DNA of 64,000 bases from Bradyrhizobium sp. 132 (GCF_023074185.1 NZ_JADPKY010000126.1:1-64000); one strand, 5' to 3'; shown: positions 38,407 to 47,742, numbered from the stretch's first letter. The notes: generated by a model not told the origin, from the sequence alone. Numbers and translations are program-made.

Positions 38407-38778
38407 ATGACCGCGACGGGGCTTTCAGGCCGCTCTGTATTCCTCGTCGAAGACGAGGTGATGATCAGGATGATGGTCGCGGATATGCTCGAAGAGCTGG
38501 GCTACAAGGTCGCGGCTGAGGCGGGCGACATCACCGAAGCCATGCGGCTCGCCCAGGCAACCGAGTTCGACATCGCCATTCTCGACGTCAACGTCAACGG
38601 CAAGGTCATCTCGCCGGTCGCCGATGTCATCAAGGCGAAAGGCTGCCCGTTCATCTTCGCCACCGGCTACGGCTCCTCCGGGCTCCCCGAGCAGTACCGC
38701 GATCGGCCGGCGCTTCAGAAGCCGTTTCAGCTCGACGCGCTCGGCAAGACCATCGAAGCCGCGCTTCGCGGCGGCTAG
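38407..38778 (+). CDS. Single-domain response regulator
   Basis: The 123-aa receiver has the acidic pair in FLVEDEVMIRMM, the phosphorylatable Asp in IAILDVNVNG, the Thr/Ser switch in FIFATGYGSSG and the Lys in LQKPFQLD. It has no output domain. ATG 38407 with AAGGA eight bases ahead is preferred over 38389. Similar stand-alone receivers are frequent in rhizobia and often act with HWE/HisKA2 kinases. It is inserted, in the opposite direction, between pcm and surE. Confidence 0.9.
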   Translation: MTATGLSGRSVFLVEDEVMIRMMVADMLEELGYKVAAEAGDITEAMRLAQATEFDIAILDVNVNGKVISPVADVIKAKGCPFIFATGYGSSGLPEQYRDRPALQKPFQLDALGKTIEAALRGG

Positions 38779-38797
38779 GCCTTAAGTTCCAGCAGAC

Positions 38798-39565
38798 TTA
38801 CTTCAGCGTCGCACTCAGCGCCTCGGAAAACGCTTCGTTGGTGCGGTCGAGCCTGAGCGGCGTGACGGAGACGTAGCGTCCGCGCAACGCCGCGAGATCG
38901 GTGCCTTCGGCGGGCGTATCAATCATCGCCGCGCGCTCGAAGCCGATCCAGAAATAGGGATTGCCGCGGCCGTCCTTGCGCTCGTCGATCCTGAGGAAGC
39001 CCAGATTGCGCTTGCCCTGCCGCGTCACGCGGATGCCCAGCACATCTTCCGGCGCGCAAGCCGGGAAGTTGACGTTGATGACCGTGTCCTTCGGGATGCC
39101 GGCGGCGATCACCTTGCGCAGGATGTCGGGGCCGAATTTGCGCGCTGTGTCCCACAGCGGCCGGTCGCGGGTCTCGACGCTGAATTCCTGCGACAGTGCG
39201 AACGACGGCAGCCCCAGGATGGTGCCTTCCAGCGCACCGGCGATGGTGCCGGAATAGACCACGTCCTCGGCGACGTTGCGGCCCTTGTTGACGCCCGACA
39301 GCACGACATCGGGCAGCTTGGCGCCGAGGATGTGGCGCGCGCCCATGATGACGCAGTCGGTCGGCGTGCCGCGCACGGCGAAGTGCCGCGGGCCGACTTC
39401 GCGCAGGCGCAGGGGATCGTTCAGCGACAGCGAATGCGACACGCCGGACTGGTCGAGCTCAGGCGCGACCACCCAGACGTCATCGGACAATGCGCGTGCG
39501 ATCTCCTCCAGCACCTTGAGGCCGGGGGCGTGGATGCCGTCGTCATTGGTGCAGAGAATGCGCAT
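38798..39565 (-). CDS. surE: 5'/3'-nucleotidase SurE
   Basis: SurE (255 aa) is a metal-dependent nucleoside monophosphate phosphatase. ILCTNDDGIHAPGL gives the acidic metal site, LVLSGVNKGRNVAEDVVYSGTIAGALEG-like motif (here VVLSGVNKGRN) is clear, and the DCV block follows. Start ATG 39565. Upstream of it, in the same direction, is a conserved hypothetical and then serS. Confidence 0.95.
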   Translation of the reverse strand: MRILCTNDDGIHAPGLKVLEEIARALSDDVWVVAPELDQSGVSHSLSLNDPLRLREVGPRHFAVRGTPTDCVIMGARHILGAKLPDVVLSGVNKGRNVAEDVVYSGTIAGALEGTILGLPSFALSQEFSVETRDRPLWDTARKFGPDILRKVIAAGIPKDTVINVNFPACAPEDVLGIRVTRQGKRNLGFLRIDERKDGRGNPYFWIGFERAAMIDTPAEGTDLAALRGRYVSVTPLRLDRTNEAFSEALSATLK

Positions 39566-39664
39566 GCGAAAGGTCGATTCCTGAAACGGGTCTGATCCGT
39601 CTTATCCGGCTGGGGCCGATCAGGCAAACCGGCCGATCGGGGCCGGCGGCCGTTCCCGGTTCTG

Positions 39665-40027
39665 TTAGCGGCGAACGCGCCATTGCGGCAGGAAGCGCGC
39701 CAGCCGGCCCTCCGCGTGCAGCTTCATCGCCGGCACGACCGGGCTCACGATTGGAGCCTCGATGACGCCGAGCGCCTCCAGCTGTTCAACGAACGGGTCC
39801 GCCACCGGCGCCTGCGGAAAGCGTTCCCGTGCCATCGTCAGCGCGTTGTCGAAATCCGCGGCATTCACGCCGGGCTTGGCCCGCCGGCTCTGGACCAGAT
39901 CGTCATCCCATAGCCGCGCGATCGCGATGTCGAGCACGCCACGCAGCCGCTGATCGACAGCCTGGATGCCGGCACCTGTCACCGCCCATTGTCTGCCCAC
40001 CCAGAAGATGTCGCGGTGCAAGGCCAT
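39665..40027 (-). CDS. Conserved hypothetical protein
   Basis: The 120-aa product (MALHRDIFWVGRQWAVTGAGIQAVDQRLRGVLDIAIARLWDD) matches no family I recognise but has codon and residue character of a real gene and sits between serS and surE in the same direction. No signal peptide or membrane segment. ATG 40027 is chosen within a frame open to 40087; no SD is evident. Confidence 0.6.
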   Translation of the reverse strand: MALHRDIFWVGRQWAVTGAGIQAVDQRLRGVLDIAIARLWDDDLVQSRRAKPGVNAADFDNALTMARERFPQAPVADPFVEQLEALGVIEAPIVSPVVPAMKLHAEGRLARFLPQWRVRR

Positions 40028-40121
40028 GAAGGAGGGGTTCGCGTTGTCGGGTGGCCGGCAGGATAACCGGCCGCCCGATCTTCGCAACCAAACGTTTCTG
40101 AGTTTCAGATTGGCAACACGC

Positions 40122-41453
40122 CTACTCGCGCGCGACCACCTTGATCCCGCCCATATAGGGCTGGAGCACGCTGGGGACCGCGATCGAGCCGTCCTCCTGC
40201 TGATAGGTCTCCATCACGGCGATCAGCGCGCGGCCAACTGCGGTCCCGGAGCCGTTCAGCGTGTGCACAAAGCGGGGCTTCCCGTCCGGCCCACGCGAGC
40301 GCGCATCCATGCGGCGGGCCTGGAAATCGCCGCACACCGAGCAGCTCGAGATCTCGCGGAACATGCCGCCGTCGCCCTGCCCGGGCATCCAGACTTCGAT
40401 GTCATAGGTTTTTTGCGACGAGAAACCCATATCTCCTGCGCACAGCGTCATCACGCGGTAATGCAGGTCGAGCTTCTGCAACACCTGTTCGGCGCAGGAC
40501 AGCATCCGCTCCAGCTCGTCCTTGCTCACCTCCGGCGTCGTGATCGAGACCAGCTCGACCTTGGTGAACTGGTGTTGGCGTATCATGCCGCGGGTGTCGC
40601 GCCCGGCCGCGCCTGCTTCGGCGCGGAAACACGGCGTCAACGCCGTGAGCCGCATCGGCAGCTGCTTCTCGTCGAGAATGGATTCGCGAACGAGATTGGT
40701 GAGGGCAACCTCGGCGGTCGGGATGAGGCCGAGGCGCTCGGTCATCAGCCGCTCAGAGTCCGGCGCGGCCAGGAGCTCGCCCTTGATCGCCCAGAACTGA
40801 TCGTCCTCGAATTTCGGCAATTGCCCGGTGCCGAACATCACCTCGTTGCGCACCAGCAGCGGCGGGTTGATCTCGGTGTAGCCGTGCTCGTTGGTATGCA
40901 GGTCGAGCATGAATTGGCCGAGCGCGCGCTCCAGCCTCGCCAACCCCTTTTTCAGCACGACGAAGCGCGCGCCGGAAAGTTTTGCCGCCGCCTCGAAATC
41001 CATGTAGCCGAGCGCGGTGCCGAGATCGTCATGCAGCTGCGGCGCGAAGCCGTAGTTGCGCTTGTTGCCGAACACATGGCGCTGAACGTTGCCGTGCTCG
41101 TCGACACCATCGGGCACTTCATCGAATGGAATGTTCGGGATCGCGGACAGCTCCATTGTCAGCAACTCGTCGGCAGCCTTCGCGGCCGCCTCGAGCTCCG
41201 GCATCGTTGTCTTCAGCTCGGCGACCTCCGCCATCAGCCTGGCCGCGCGCGTCTCGTTCTTGGCCTTCTTAGCATCGCCGATCTCCTTGGAGGCCGCATT
41301 GCGCCGCGCCTGCGCCTGCTCCGAGGCCAGGATCGCCGCCCGCCGCTTCTCGTCGATCGCGAGCAGCGACGCCGACAACGGCTTCAGGCCACGCCGGGCG
41401 AGGCCGGCGTCGAAGGCTTGCGGATTGTCGCGGATCGATTTGATGTCGTGCAT
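40122..41453 (-). CDS. serS: Seryl-tRNA synthetase
   Basis: SerS (443 aa), a class II synthetase, charges tRNA-Ser. An N-terminal coiled-coil arm (residues about 28-100) precedes the catalytic core, with motif 2 FRAEAGAAGRDTRGMIRQHQF and motif 3 NGSGTAVGRALIAVME. Length and domain order are normal. Confidence 0.97.
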   Translation of the reverse strand: MHDIKSIRDNPQAFDAGLARRGLKPLSASLLAIDEKRRAAILASEQAQARRNAASKEIGDAKKAKNETRAARLMAEVAELKTTMPELEAAAKAADELLTMELSAIPNIPFDEVPDGVDEHGNVQRHVFGNKRNYGFAPQLHDDLGTALGYMDFEAAAKLSGARFVVLKKGLARLERALGQFMLDLHTNEHGYTEINPPLLVRNEVMFGTGQLPKFEDDQFWAIKGELLAAPDSERLMTERLGLIPTAEVALTNLVRESILDEKQLPMRLTALTPCFRAEAGAAGRDTRGMIRQHQFTKVELVSITTPEVSKDELERMLSCAEQVLQKLDLHYRVMTLCAGDMGFSSQKTYDIEVWMPGQGDGGMFREISSCSVCGDFQARRMDARSRGPDGKPRFVHTLNGSGTAVGRALIAVMETYQQEDGSIAVPSVLQPYMGGIKVVARE

Positions 41454-41531
41454 GGCTGTGGTCCTGGGGCCGCGCGTAAACAGTCAACGTGAATGTTGAC
41501 GATTTACATGTGCGCGTCTCCTAGCATGGCT

Positions 41532-41632
41532 ATCATCATCCGCGAAGGCGGATGATCCAGTATTCCAGAGAGGTCAATGATTATCCGAGAGGCCGCGGCG
41601 TACTGGATTCCCCGCCTTCGCGGGGAATGACA
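41532..41632. repeat. Palindromic repeat C, copy 2
   Basis: Reads CATCATCCGCGAAGGCGGATGATCCAGTATTCCAGAGAGG ... GAGAGGCCGCGGCGTACTGGATTCCCCGCCTTCGCGGGGAATGACA: two hairpins flanking a core, as at 35939-36015 but with the second hairpin kept. It lies between serS and tatC, in a spot where it could act as a terminator for the tat operon. Confidence 0.9.
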
Positions 41633-41640
41633 CCTCGTCC

Positions 41641-42453
41641 CTACTCCGCCGGATTAGCCGGGGTCGATACGTCAGTGCCGGTGGCCGCCTTTGAAGCTGC
41701 CGCCTTCTTCTCCACAATGCTCACCGCGATGATCGAGCCCTCGTAGAGCGCGAGCAAGGGGATCGCGAGCGAGCACTGGCTGAGCACGTCGGGGGGCGTC
41801 AGCACGGCCGCGATGACGAAGGCGATGACGATGAAATAGCGGCGCTTCTCGCGCAGCATTTTTGCCGAGACGATGCCGATCCGGCCCAAGAGCGTCAGGA
41901 TCACCGGGAGCTGGAAAGCGATGCCGAAGGCAAAGATCAGCGACATCATCAGCGACAGATATTCGCCGACCTTGGGCAGCAGCTGGATCTGCGCGGTCTC
42001 GTCGCTGCCGGCCTGCTGCATGCCGAGCGAGAAGCGGACCAGCATCGGCAGCACGACGAAATAGACCAGGGCCGCGCCCAGCACGAAGAAGAACGGGGTC
42101 GCGACCAGATACGGCAGGAAGGCATTCTTCTCGTGCTTGTACAGACCAGGCGCGACGAATTTGTAGATCTGGGTCGCGACGATCGGGAACGAGATGAAGC
42201 CGGCGCCGAACAGTGCAAGCTTGAGCTGGGTGATGAAATATTCCAGCAGCGCCGTGTAGATGAATTTGGAGTTCTCGGGACCCGCGACCCACACGAACGG
42301 CCAGACCAGCACGTTGTAGATCTGCTTGGCGAAGAAGAAGCACAAGATGAAGGCCACGCCGAAGCCGAGCAGCGCCTTGATCAGCCGCGACCGCAGCTCG
42401 ATCAGATGGTCCATCAATGGGGCTTTGCTGGCCTCGATATCGGCGTCGCTCAT
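41641..42453 (-). CDS. tatC: Sec-independent translocase TatC
   Basis: TatC (270 aa) is the twin-arginine signal receptor. MDHLIELRSRLIKALLGFG at the N-terminus, six membrane helices, ATQIYKFVAPGLYKHEK and VFLLP-like QLPVILTLLGRIGIV are characteristic. It overlaps tatB by four bases (ATGA). Confidence 0.96.
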   Translation of the reverse strand: MSDADIEASKAPLMDHLIELRSRLIKALLGFGVAFILCFFFAKQIYNVLVWPFVWVAGPENSKFIYTALLEYFITQLKLALFGAGFISFPIVATQIYKFVAPGLYKHEKNAFLPYLVATPFFFVLGAALVYFVVLPMLVRFSLGMQQAGSDETAQIQLLPKVGEYLSLMMSLIFAFGIAFQLPVILTLLGRIGIVSAKMLREKRRYFIVIAFVIAAVLTPPDVLSQCSLAIPLLALYEGSIIAVSIVEKKAAASKAATGTDVSTPANPAE

Positions 42454-43013
42454 GACGCTTTGGCGTCCTTGATCGCTTCGGATGGTGCGGTGTCCTGTGC
42501 GACCTGCGCCTGCTCAACCTCACGGGTGATGGCGAGCGGCTCGTTCACGGCCGCATGCGCTTCGGCCTCCACGAAGGTCTCCGGCCTCGGCGCTTCCGGA
42601 GTGGTCGGGGTGAGCGACGCGTCACTTGACGTCGTCGACGCGTCACTTGACGTCGTCGGCGCTTCAATCGAAATCGCCGGCGGTTCGACCGCCGTGGTGG
42701 TCGTCTCGGCCGGCTTGTCCAGGGCATCGACGCGGAGTGCGTCGCTGACGTCCTTCTGCAGCGAGGTCATCAGATTGTTGCCGGCAAAACCGGAAGCCGC
42801 TTCCTTGACCTCATCGAAGCTCTTCTTGAGGTCGGCCATTTCGGCCTCGCGCATCGCTTCCTGGAATTGGCCCTGGAATTCGGCGGCCATCTTGCGGGCC
42901 TTGCCCATCCACTGCCCGACCATGCGCAGCACGCCCGGCAGCTCTTTCGGGCCGATGGCCACCAGGGCCACGACCCCGATCAGGACCAGTTCACTCCACC
43001 CGATGTCGAACAT
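42450..43013 (-). CDS. tatB: Sec-independent translocase TatB
   Basis: TatB (187 aa) has a short N-terminal membrane helix (MFDIGWSELVLIGVVALVAIGPKELPGVLR), an amphipathic helix and a long, Thr/Ser/Glu-rich tail. The tail contains a 21-bp tandem duplication (TTSSDAS repeated). Middle gene of tatABC. Confidence 0.94.
   Translation of the reverse strand: MFDIGWSELVLIGVVALVAIGPKELPGVLRMVGQWMGKARKMAAEFQGQFQEAMREAEMADLKKSFDEVKEAASGFAGNNLMTSLQKDVSDALRVDALDKPAETTTTAVEPPAISIEAPTTSSDASTTSSDASLTPTTPEAPRPETFVEAEAHAAVNEPLAITREVEQAQVAQDTAPSEAIKDAKAS
42616..42657. repeat. 21-bp tandem duplication inside tatB
   Basis: GACGCGTCACTTGACGTCGTC occurs twice head to tail at 42616-42636 and 42637-42657. It keeps the frame and duplicates seven residues of the disordered tail. 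Confidence 0.95.
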
Positions 43014-43099
43014 GAGGTCTTCCGTTCACGCCAGCCGCGACCGGCCCAATCCCTTGCGCGCAGGATCGGGCGCTACCTGCGTCTCGCGTGCTCTCTGGC

Positions 43100-43333
43100 T
43101 CAGACGGCCTTGCTGCCGACGTCGGACCGTGCCGCGGTCGGCGCGGCAGTGTGCTCGAGGGACTTGGCCGGCTCGGGCTTGTCGGCGACCTTGTCGTCGT
43201 CCTGCATGCCCTTCTTGAACGCCTTGATGCCCTGCGCCACGTCGCCCATCAGATCCGAAATCTTGCCGCGGCCGAACAGAAGCAGGACCACTGCGATCAC
43301 CAGGATCCAGTGCCAAATGCTAAGTGAACCCAT
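43100..43333 (-). CDS. tatA: Sec-independent translocase TatA
   Basis: TatA (77 aa) forms the pore-forming assembly of the Tat system. MGSLSIWHWILVIAVVLLLFGRGKISDLMGDVAQGIKAFKKGM is a typical membrane helix, FG hinge and amphipathic helix. ATG 43333 begins the conserved N-terminus; the frame from 43348 adds five residues. It is separated from tatB by 86 bases. Confidence 0.94.
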   Translation of the reverse strand: MGSLSIWHWILVIAVVLLLFGRGKISDLMGDVAQGIKAFKKGMQDDDKVADKPEPAKSLEHTAAPTAARSDVGSKAV

Positions 43334-43500
43334 CCTGCAATCCTCCAAACGCGTATGGCCGGGGACCGGCCGATCTTCACAGAAACCTAGGCTTGGCAGG
43401 TGTCAAAAACAAGGACCAAGGCAGCGCCAATTCGCTGTTGGCGCTACGTAATCTTGCTAGTGTTAACTGGTCGCAGGGGGCCGGTAAAAGAGCTGGGACG

Positions 43501-44244
43501 TCAGTCCGCGCTGCCGCCCTCACCACCCTCTTCCGGCGGCGTTTCGGGCTCGACCGCAGGCGCCAGCGCCAGATCGAGGTCCTCGCCCGGTTCCAGCGGA
43601 TCCTCGTCCTCACGCAGTTGCGGGTCGTCCGACGGCGTCGGCACGCTGAATCCGGTCGGCAGACGCGAATCCAGCAGGCCCGTGCCCTTCAACTCCTCCA
43701 AGCCCGGCAGATCGCCGAGCTGTTCCAGAGTGAACTGCGACAGGAAGTCCTCGGTGGTTCCGAAGGTCAAGGGACGCCCCGGTGTCTTGCGACGGCCGCG
43801 CGGCTTGATCCAGCCGGTTTCCAGCAGCACGTCCAGTGTGCCCTTCGAGGTGACGACGCCGCGGATCTCCTCGATCTCGGCGCGCGTCACGGGCTGGTGA
43901 TAGGCGATGATCGCGAGCACCTCGATCGCGGCGCGCGACAGGCGGCGGGTCTCGGTGCTCTCACGGGTCATCAGCCAGGCGAGATCGCCCGCGGTGCGGA
44001 AGGTCCATTTGTTGGCGACCCGCACGAGGTTCACGCCGCGCAAGGAATAGTCGGCCTGCAACTGCTCGAGCGCGGCCTTCACGTCCACGCCCTCGGGCAT
44101 GCGCTTGGCCAGCGTCGCAGTGTCCAACGGTTCATTCGAAGCAAACAGCAGCGCTTCCAGCAGCCGCAATTCTTCGGGACGTGCCTGGGACTCGTTCTCC
44201 ATCGGCTCGGCCTCATCTACCCGCATTTCAGCCAGGCTTGCCAT
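43501..44244 (-). CDS. scpB: Segregation and condensation protein B
   Basis: ScpB (247 aa) is the winged-helix partner of ScpA in the bacterial SMC complex. LEALLFASNEPLDTATLAKRMPEG and the second winged helix ALEVLAIIAYHQPVTRAEIEEIRGV are diagnostic. An acidic, Pro/Glu-rich tail ends the protein. ATG 44244 with GGAG nine bases ahead is preferred; the frame opens at 44265. Confidence 0.95.
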   Translation of the reverse strand: MASLAEMRVDEAEPMENESQARPEELRLLEALLFASNEPLDTATLAKRMPEGVDVKAALEQLQADYSLRGVNLVRVANKWTFRTAGDLAWLMTRESTETRRLSRAAIEVLAIIAYHQPVTRAEIEEIRGVVTSKGTLDVLLETGWIKPRGRRKTPGRPLTFGTTEDFLSQFTLEQLGDLPGLEELKGTGLLDSRLPTGFSVPTPSDDPQLREDEDPLEPGEDLDLALAPAVEPETPPEEGGEGGSAD

Positions 44245-44265
44245 GGCAGATTCTCCTTGTTGCAC

Positions 44266-45105
44266 TTAAGCGACCGGCGCATCGGGCGCAGGAGCTGCGT
44301 CCACGATCGGCTGAGGGCGCCCCTTCCGGAAATAGATGGGCGAAAACGCCTCTTTCTGGTTCAGCTCGAGCTGACCTTCACGCACCAGTTCGAGCGCAGC
44401 CGCAAAACTCGAAGCCAGCACCGTCGCGCGCTGCGTCGGATCGGCAACGTGCCGGAGCAAATAGTCGTCGAGAACGCCCCAGTCGTCCTGTTCGCTGATG
44501 CTGCCGACCAGCCGCTCCAGCGTGGCGCGCGCCTCGGCGAGCGACCACACCGTGCGCTTGGCCAGATGCACGCTCGCCAGCACGCGCGACTGGCGCTGCG
44601 AGGCATAGGCGGTGAGCAGGTCATAGAGCGTCGCGGTGTATTTCGGATGCTTGATCTCGGCGATCTGCTCGGGCTCACCGCGCGGGAAGATGTCGCGCAG
44701 CAATTGTTGCCTATTCATCAGCCGGTTGGCGGCTTCGCGAATGGCTTCCAGCCGGCGCAGGCGGTTGGCGAGCGCCGTCGCCATCTGCTCCGCGCTCGGG
44801 CCGTCCGCACTCGGCGGCTCCGGCAGCAGCAGGCGCGATTTCAGGAAGGCGAGCCAGGCCGCCATCACGAGATAATCGGCGGCAAGCTCGAGCCGGATCT
44901 TTCGCGCGGCTTCGATGAAGTGGAGATACTGGTCGGCGAGCGCCAGGATCGAGATCTTGGCGAGATCGACCTTCTGCTGCCGCGCCAGTGCGAGCAGCAG
45001 GTCGAGCGGCCCCTCATAGCCCTCGACGTCCACCACCAACGCCGGCTCACCCTCGGCGAGTTCTGCGGGCCGCCCGGTTTCAAACGATAGGATTTCTGCG
45101 GTCAT
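44266..45105 (-). CDS. scpA: Segregation and condensation protein A
   Basis: ScpA (279 aa) is the kleisin subunit that links SMC heads. VDVEGYEGPLDLLLALARQQKVDLAKISI at the start and VRDFLALLELARDGQLELNQ-like ALELVREGQLELNQKEAFSPIY near the end fit the family. Its ATG overlaps the stop of nagZ (TCAT on the plus strand, 45102-45105), so translation is coupled. Gap to scpB is 21 bases. Confidence 0.95.
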   Translation of the reverse strand: MTAEILSFETGRPAELAEGEPALVVDVEGYEGPLDLLLALARQQKVDLAKISILALADQYLHFIEAARKIRLELAADYLVMAAWLAFLKSRLLLPEPPSADGPSAEQMATALANRLRRLEAIREAANRLMNRQQLLRDIFPRGEPEQIAEIKHPKYTATLYDLLTAYASQRQSRVLASVHLAKRTVWSLAEARATLERLVGSISEQDDWGVLDDYLLRHVADPTQRATVLASSFAAALELVREGQLELNQKEAFSPIYFRKGRPQPIVDAAPAPDAPVA

Positions 45106-46130
45106 GCCGATGCCGTGTTTGCCCGTGCGATCAATGCGTCCAGTTCGGCGCGTGCGGCCGCGCGGTCGAGCGGCTGCGGTGCTTTACGCGCCGCGAGCGC
45201 GGCGTTTGCCCGCTCCAGCGCCCTGCCCGCCAATTCAGGTGTCTGGCCGGCGACCTCGCGCATCTCCTCGATGTTGCCGTTGCAATGCAGGGCCACGTCG
45301 CAGCCGGCCGCGAAGATGGCGCGGGTCCGTTCGGCGATATTCCCCGACAGCGCGTTCATCGACACGTCATCACTCATTAACAAACCCTGGAACCCGATCA
45401 CGCCGCGAATCACTTCAGCGATCATTGTCGCAGATGTCGTCGCCGGATGGGCGGGGTCGACCGCGCTAAACACAACATGTGCAGTCATGGCCATCGGCAA
45501 ATCCGCCAGCGGCTTGAATGCCGCGAAGTCGGTCCGTTCCAGTTCGTCCCTGGATGTATCGACCGTCGGCAGCTTGAAATGAGTATCGGCGGTGGCTCGC
45601 CCATGGCCGGGAATGTGCTTGAGGACCGGCAGCACGCCTCCCTGTTCCAGGCCCTCGGTGACGGCCCGGGCAATCGCCGCGACCTTGCCCGGCTCAGTGC
45701 CATAGGCTCGATTTCCGATGACTGCATCGGCGCCGGCCACGGGAACGTCGGCCAGGGGCAAACAATCCACGGTGATGCCGAGATCGGCGAGATCGGCCGC
45801 GATCAGCCGGGCGCTGAGGCGCGCCGCGGTCAGCCCGAACGCCGAATCAATGTCGTAGAGGCCTGCGAAAATGGCGCCCGGCGGATAGACCGGCCAATGC
45901 GGCGGTCCCAGCCGTTGCACCCGTCCGCCCTCCTGGTCGATCAGGACAGGGGCATCAGCAGAACCCGCAGCCGCTCGCAATTCCGCAACGAGTGCAGCAA
46001 CTTGAGCCGGCGTCTCAATATTGCGCTTGAAGAGGATGAAGCCCCATGGGCGTTCGCTGCGGATAAACTCCCGCTCTACGGCGGTCAGTTCCGTTCCGGA
46101 TACGCCCGTAATGAAGGCCCGCGTGCTCAT
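45102..46130 (-). CDS. nagZ: Beta-N-acetylhexosaminidase NagZ
   Basis: NagZ (342 aa), a GH3 enzyme, removes GlcNAc from anhydro-muropeptides during cell-wall recycling. It has LIDQEGGRVQRL (substrate loop), VLKHIPGHGRATADTHFKLP (the catalytic His/Asp loop) and the nucleophile Asp in LLMSDDVSMNAL. It lies between the SPOR-protein gene and scpA, coupled to scpA. Confidence 0.95.
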   Translation of the reverse strand: MSTRAFITGVSGTELTAVEREFIRSERPWGFILFKRNIETPAQVAALVAELRAAAGSADAPVLIDQEGGRVQRLGPPHWPVYPPGAIFAGLYDIDSAFGLTAARLSARLIAADLADLGITVDCLPLADVPVAGADAVIGNRAYGTEPGKVAAIARAVTEGLEQGGVLPVLKHIPGHGRATADTHFKLPTVDTSRDELERTDFAAFKPLADLPMAMTAHVVFSAVDPAHPATTSATMIAEVIRGVIGFQGLLMSDDVSMNALSGNIAERTRAIFAAGCDVALHCNGNIEEMREVAGQTPELAGRALERANAALAARKAPQPLDRAAARAELDALIARANTASA

Positions 46131-46176
46131 AACGGCCGATTAACCCTGACCCGCGAGGGGGTCAAGGAAACGGCCG

Positions 46177-47742
46177 TTAATTCCTCTGGATGAGACACTG
46201 TGGTCCACCGGCAGCCTTCAGGCTGTTGCAGACCTGCGTCGCTTCCGCGGCCGAACCATAGGGCCCGGCGAAGGCGCGGTAGACGATACCCTTGCCCTTG
46301 TCAGTCAGATCGGTCCGCTTGATCACCGCCGAGCGCGATCCAAGGATGCTACCATACTTGCCCTGAAGCACCCGGTAAGATGCGGCGGCGCTGTCCTCGT
46401 TCTGCTGCGACGAGACCTGTACGATATAGCCGCCACTGCTGGCGGGCGCGAGTTGCGTCGGGTTGCTCGCAGCCATCCGCTGCGGCGGTTCGGCTGGCGG
46501 CGCTTGCGGCGCCAGCGACATCGGCTGGTTGGCACTGGCATTGGCCGAGGTCGGGGGCGTATGCGGGGCGATCGGCGCAGCTGGTGCCGTGAGCGTCTTC
46601 GGCGCAGTTGCCGTCCTGGCCGCAGCCGATTGCGGCGCCGCGCTATCGTTCTGATCGCCCTTCACGGCCACAGTCCTGATCGGGCGCGGCGAATTGTTCG
46701 GCAGCGTCCCGTTGCTCGGGTTCGGACCCGCACCCGACGGCGGAATACTGGACGGCGACACGCTCGCGACCGGAGGCGGGTTCGCGTTCTGGTTCAGCGG
46801 CGGGAACACCACACGGGGACCTCCCGCCTTGGCGTTGACGTCAACAGGCGCTTCCTCGCGCGGCACGATCTTCTCGGTGCCATCGCCGGTGACCATGCGG
46901 TCCGGCACTTTCGCCGAAGAATCCGACGGCGCCGGCACGACCTTGGTCGGCGTGTTGTCGGCCCTGATGATCGGCGGCTCGCCGCTGCGGGGCGAGCCCA
47001 CATAGGTCTTGTAGGCGAAAGCAGCGCCGGTCCCGACCACGGCAAGCGTCAGGATCGCCGCGACCGTCATCATGCCGCCGCGCTGCTTTTTCGGCTCGTC
47101 GAGATCGGCCTCGGGATAGTCGCTCTGGAACGCGTAAGGATCGTCGGGATAGGCGGGGTCGCGCTGGTAGTCCTGCTCGCCCGCCTCCAGCCGTCCGTAG
47201 AGCGCATCGTCGTAGCGCGCTGGATCGGGCTGCTGATAGGCTTGCTCCTGGTAAGCCTGATCGGGCTGCTGGTAGGCCTGATCCTGGTAGGCCTGAGCTT
47301 GATAAGCCTGATCCTGGTGAGCGGGATCCTGATGGGCCTGCGGCTGATGAAAATCAGGCTCCGGCGCGGTCGGCTGGGCTGAATAGCGATGCAACGGATG
47401 AACCGGGCTTCCGGAAACGGGATACGCAGGCTCAGGGGCTGGCGCGGGCTGCACATTGGCGCGCCGCATCCATGAGGGTGGTCCGGGCGGCGGCGAGGCC
47501 TGCTCGGCATGGTCCTGCTGGTAATCGTCCTGCCGGTAGTCGTCGTCCTGATAGCTTTGGGCAGGCGCAGGCGCCGCTGGCGGGTGCGCGCCGGGCCGCC
47601 CCTGCGCTGCGAACGGATCGGTCTGCCCGATCAGGCGAGCGAGCTCGGCCAAGGGATCGCCGCTCTCGGCCCTCCCATGCTGATCACCACCGCGACCATA
47701 GTCATCGGAAGGAAACGGTCTGTCCTGATATCGTTCGGCCAT
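46177..47742 (-). CDS. SPOR-domain membrane protein
   Basis: The 521-aa product has a Gln/Ala/Tyr/Pro-rich cytoplasmic region with repeated AYQ/QPD units (about residues 120-190), one membrane segment (MMTVAAILTLAVVGTGAAFAY), a Pro-rich periplasmic linker and a C-terminal SPOR domain (GGYIVQVSSQQNEDSAAASYRVLQGKY ... VYRAFAGPYGSAAEATQVC) that binds denuded septal peptidoglycan. ATG 47742 is preferred over the frame to 47793. Position between argS and nagZ is conserved in Rhizobiales. Confidence 0.92.
   Translation of the reverse strand: MAERYQDRPFPSDDYGRGGDQHGRAESGDPLAELARLIGQTDPFAAQGRPGAHPPAAPAPAQSYQDDDYRQDDYQQDHAEQASPPPGPPSWMRRANVQPAPAPEPAYPVSGSPVHPLHRYSAQPTAPEPDFHQPQAHQDPAHQDQAYQAQAYQDQAYQQPDQAYQEQAYQQPDPARYDDALYGRLEAGEQDYQRDPAYPDDPYAFQSDYPEADLDEPKKQRGGMMTVAAILTLAVVGTGAAFAYKTYVGSPRSGEPPIIRADNTPTKVVPAPSDSSAKVPDRMVTGDGTEKIVPREEAPVDVNAKAGGPRVVFPPLNQNANPPPVASVSPSSIPPSGAGPNPSNGTLPNNSPRPIRTVAVKGDQNDSAAPQSAAARTATAPKTLTAPAAPIAPHTPPTSANASANQPMSLAPQAPPAEPPQRMAASNPTQLAPASSGGYIVQVSSQQNEDSAAASYRVLQGKYGSILGSRSAVIKRTDLTDKGKGIVYRAFAGPYGSAAEATQVCNSLKAAGGPQCLIQRN

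Noticed and set aside
39966..41492. Plus-strand ORF of 508 codons over serS
   Set aside because: It is antisense to serS, which has complete class II motifs.
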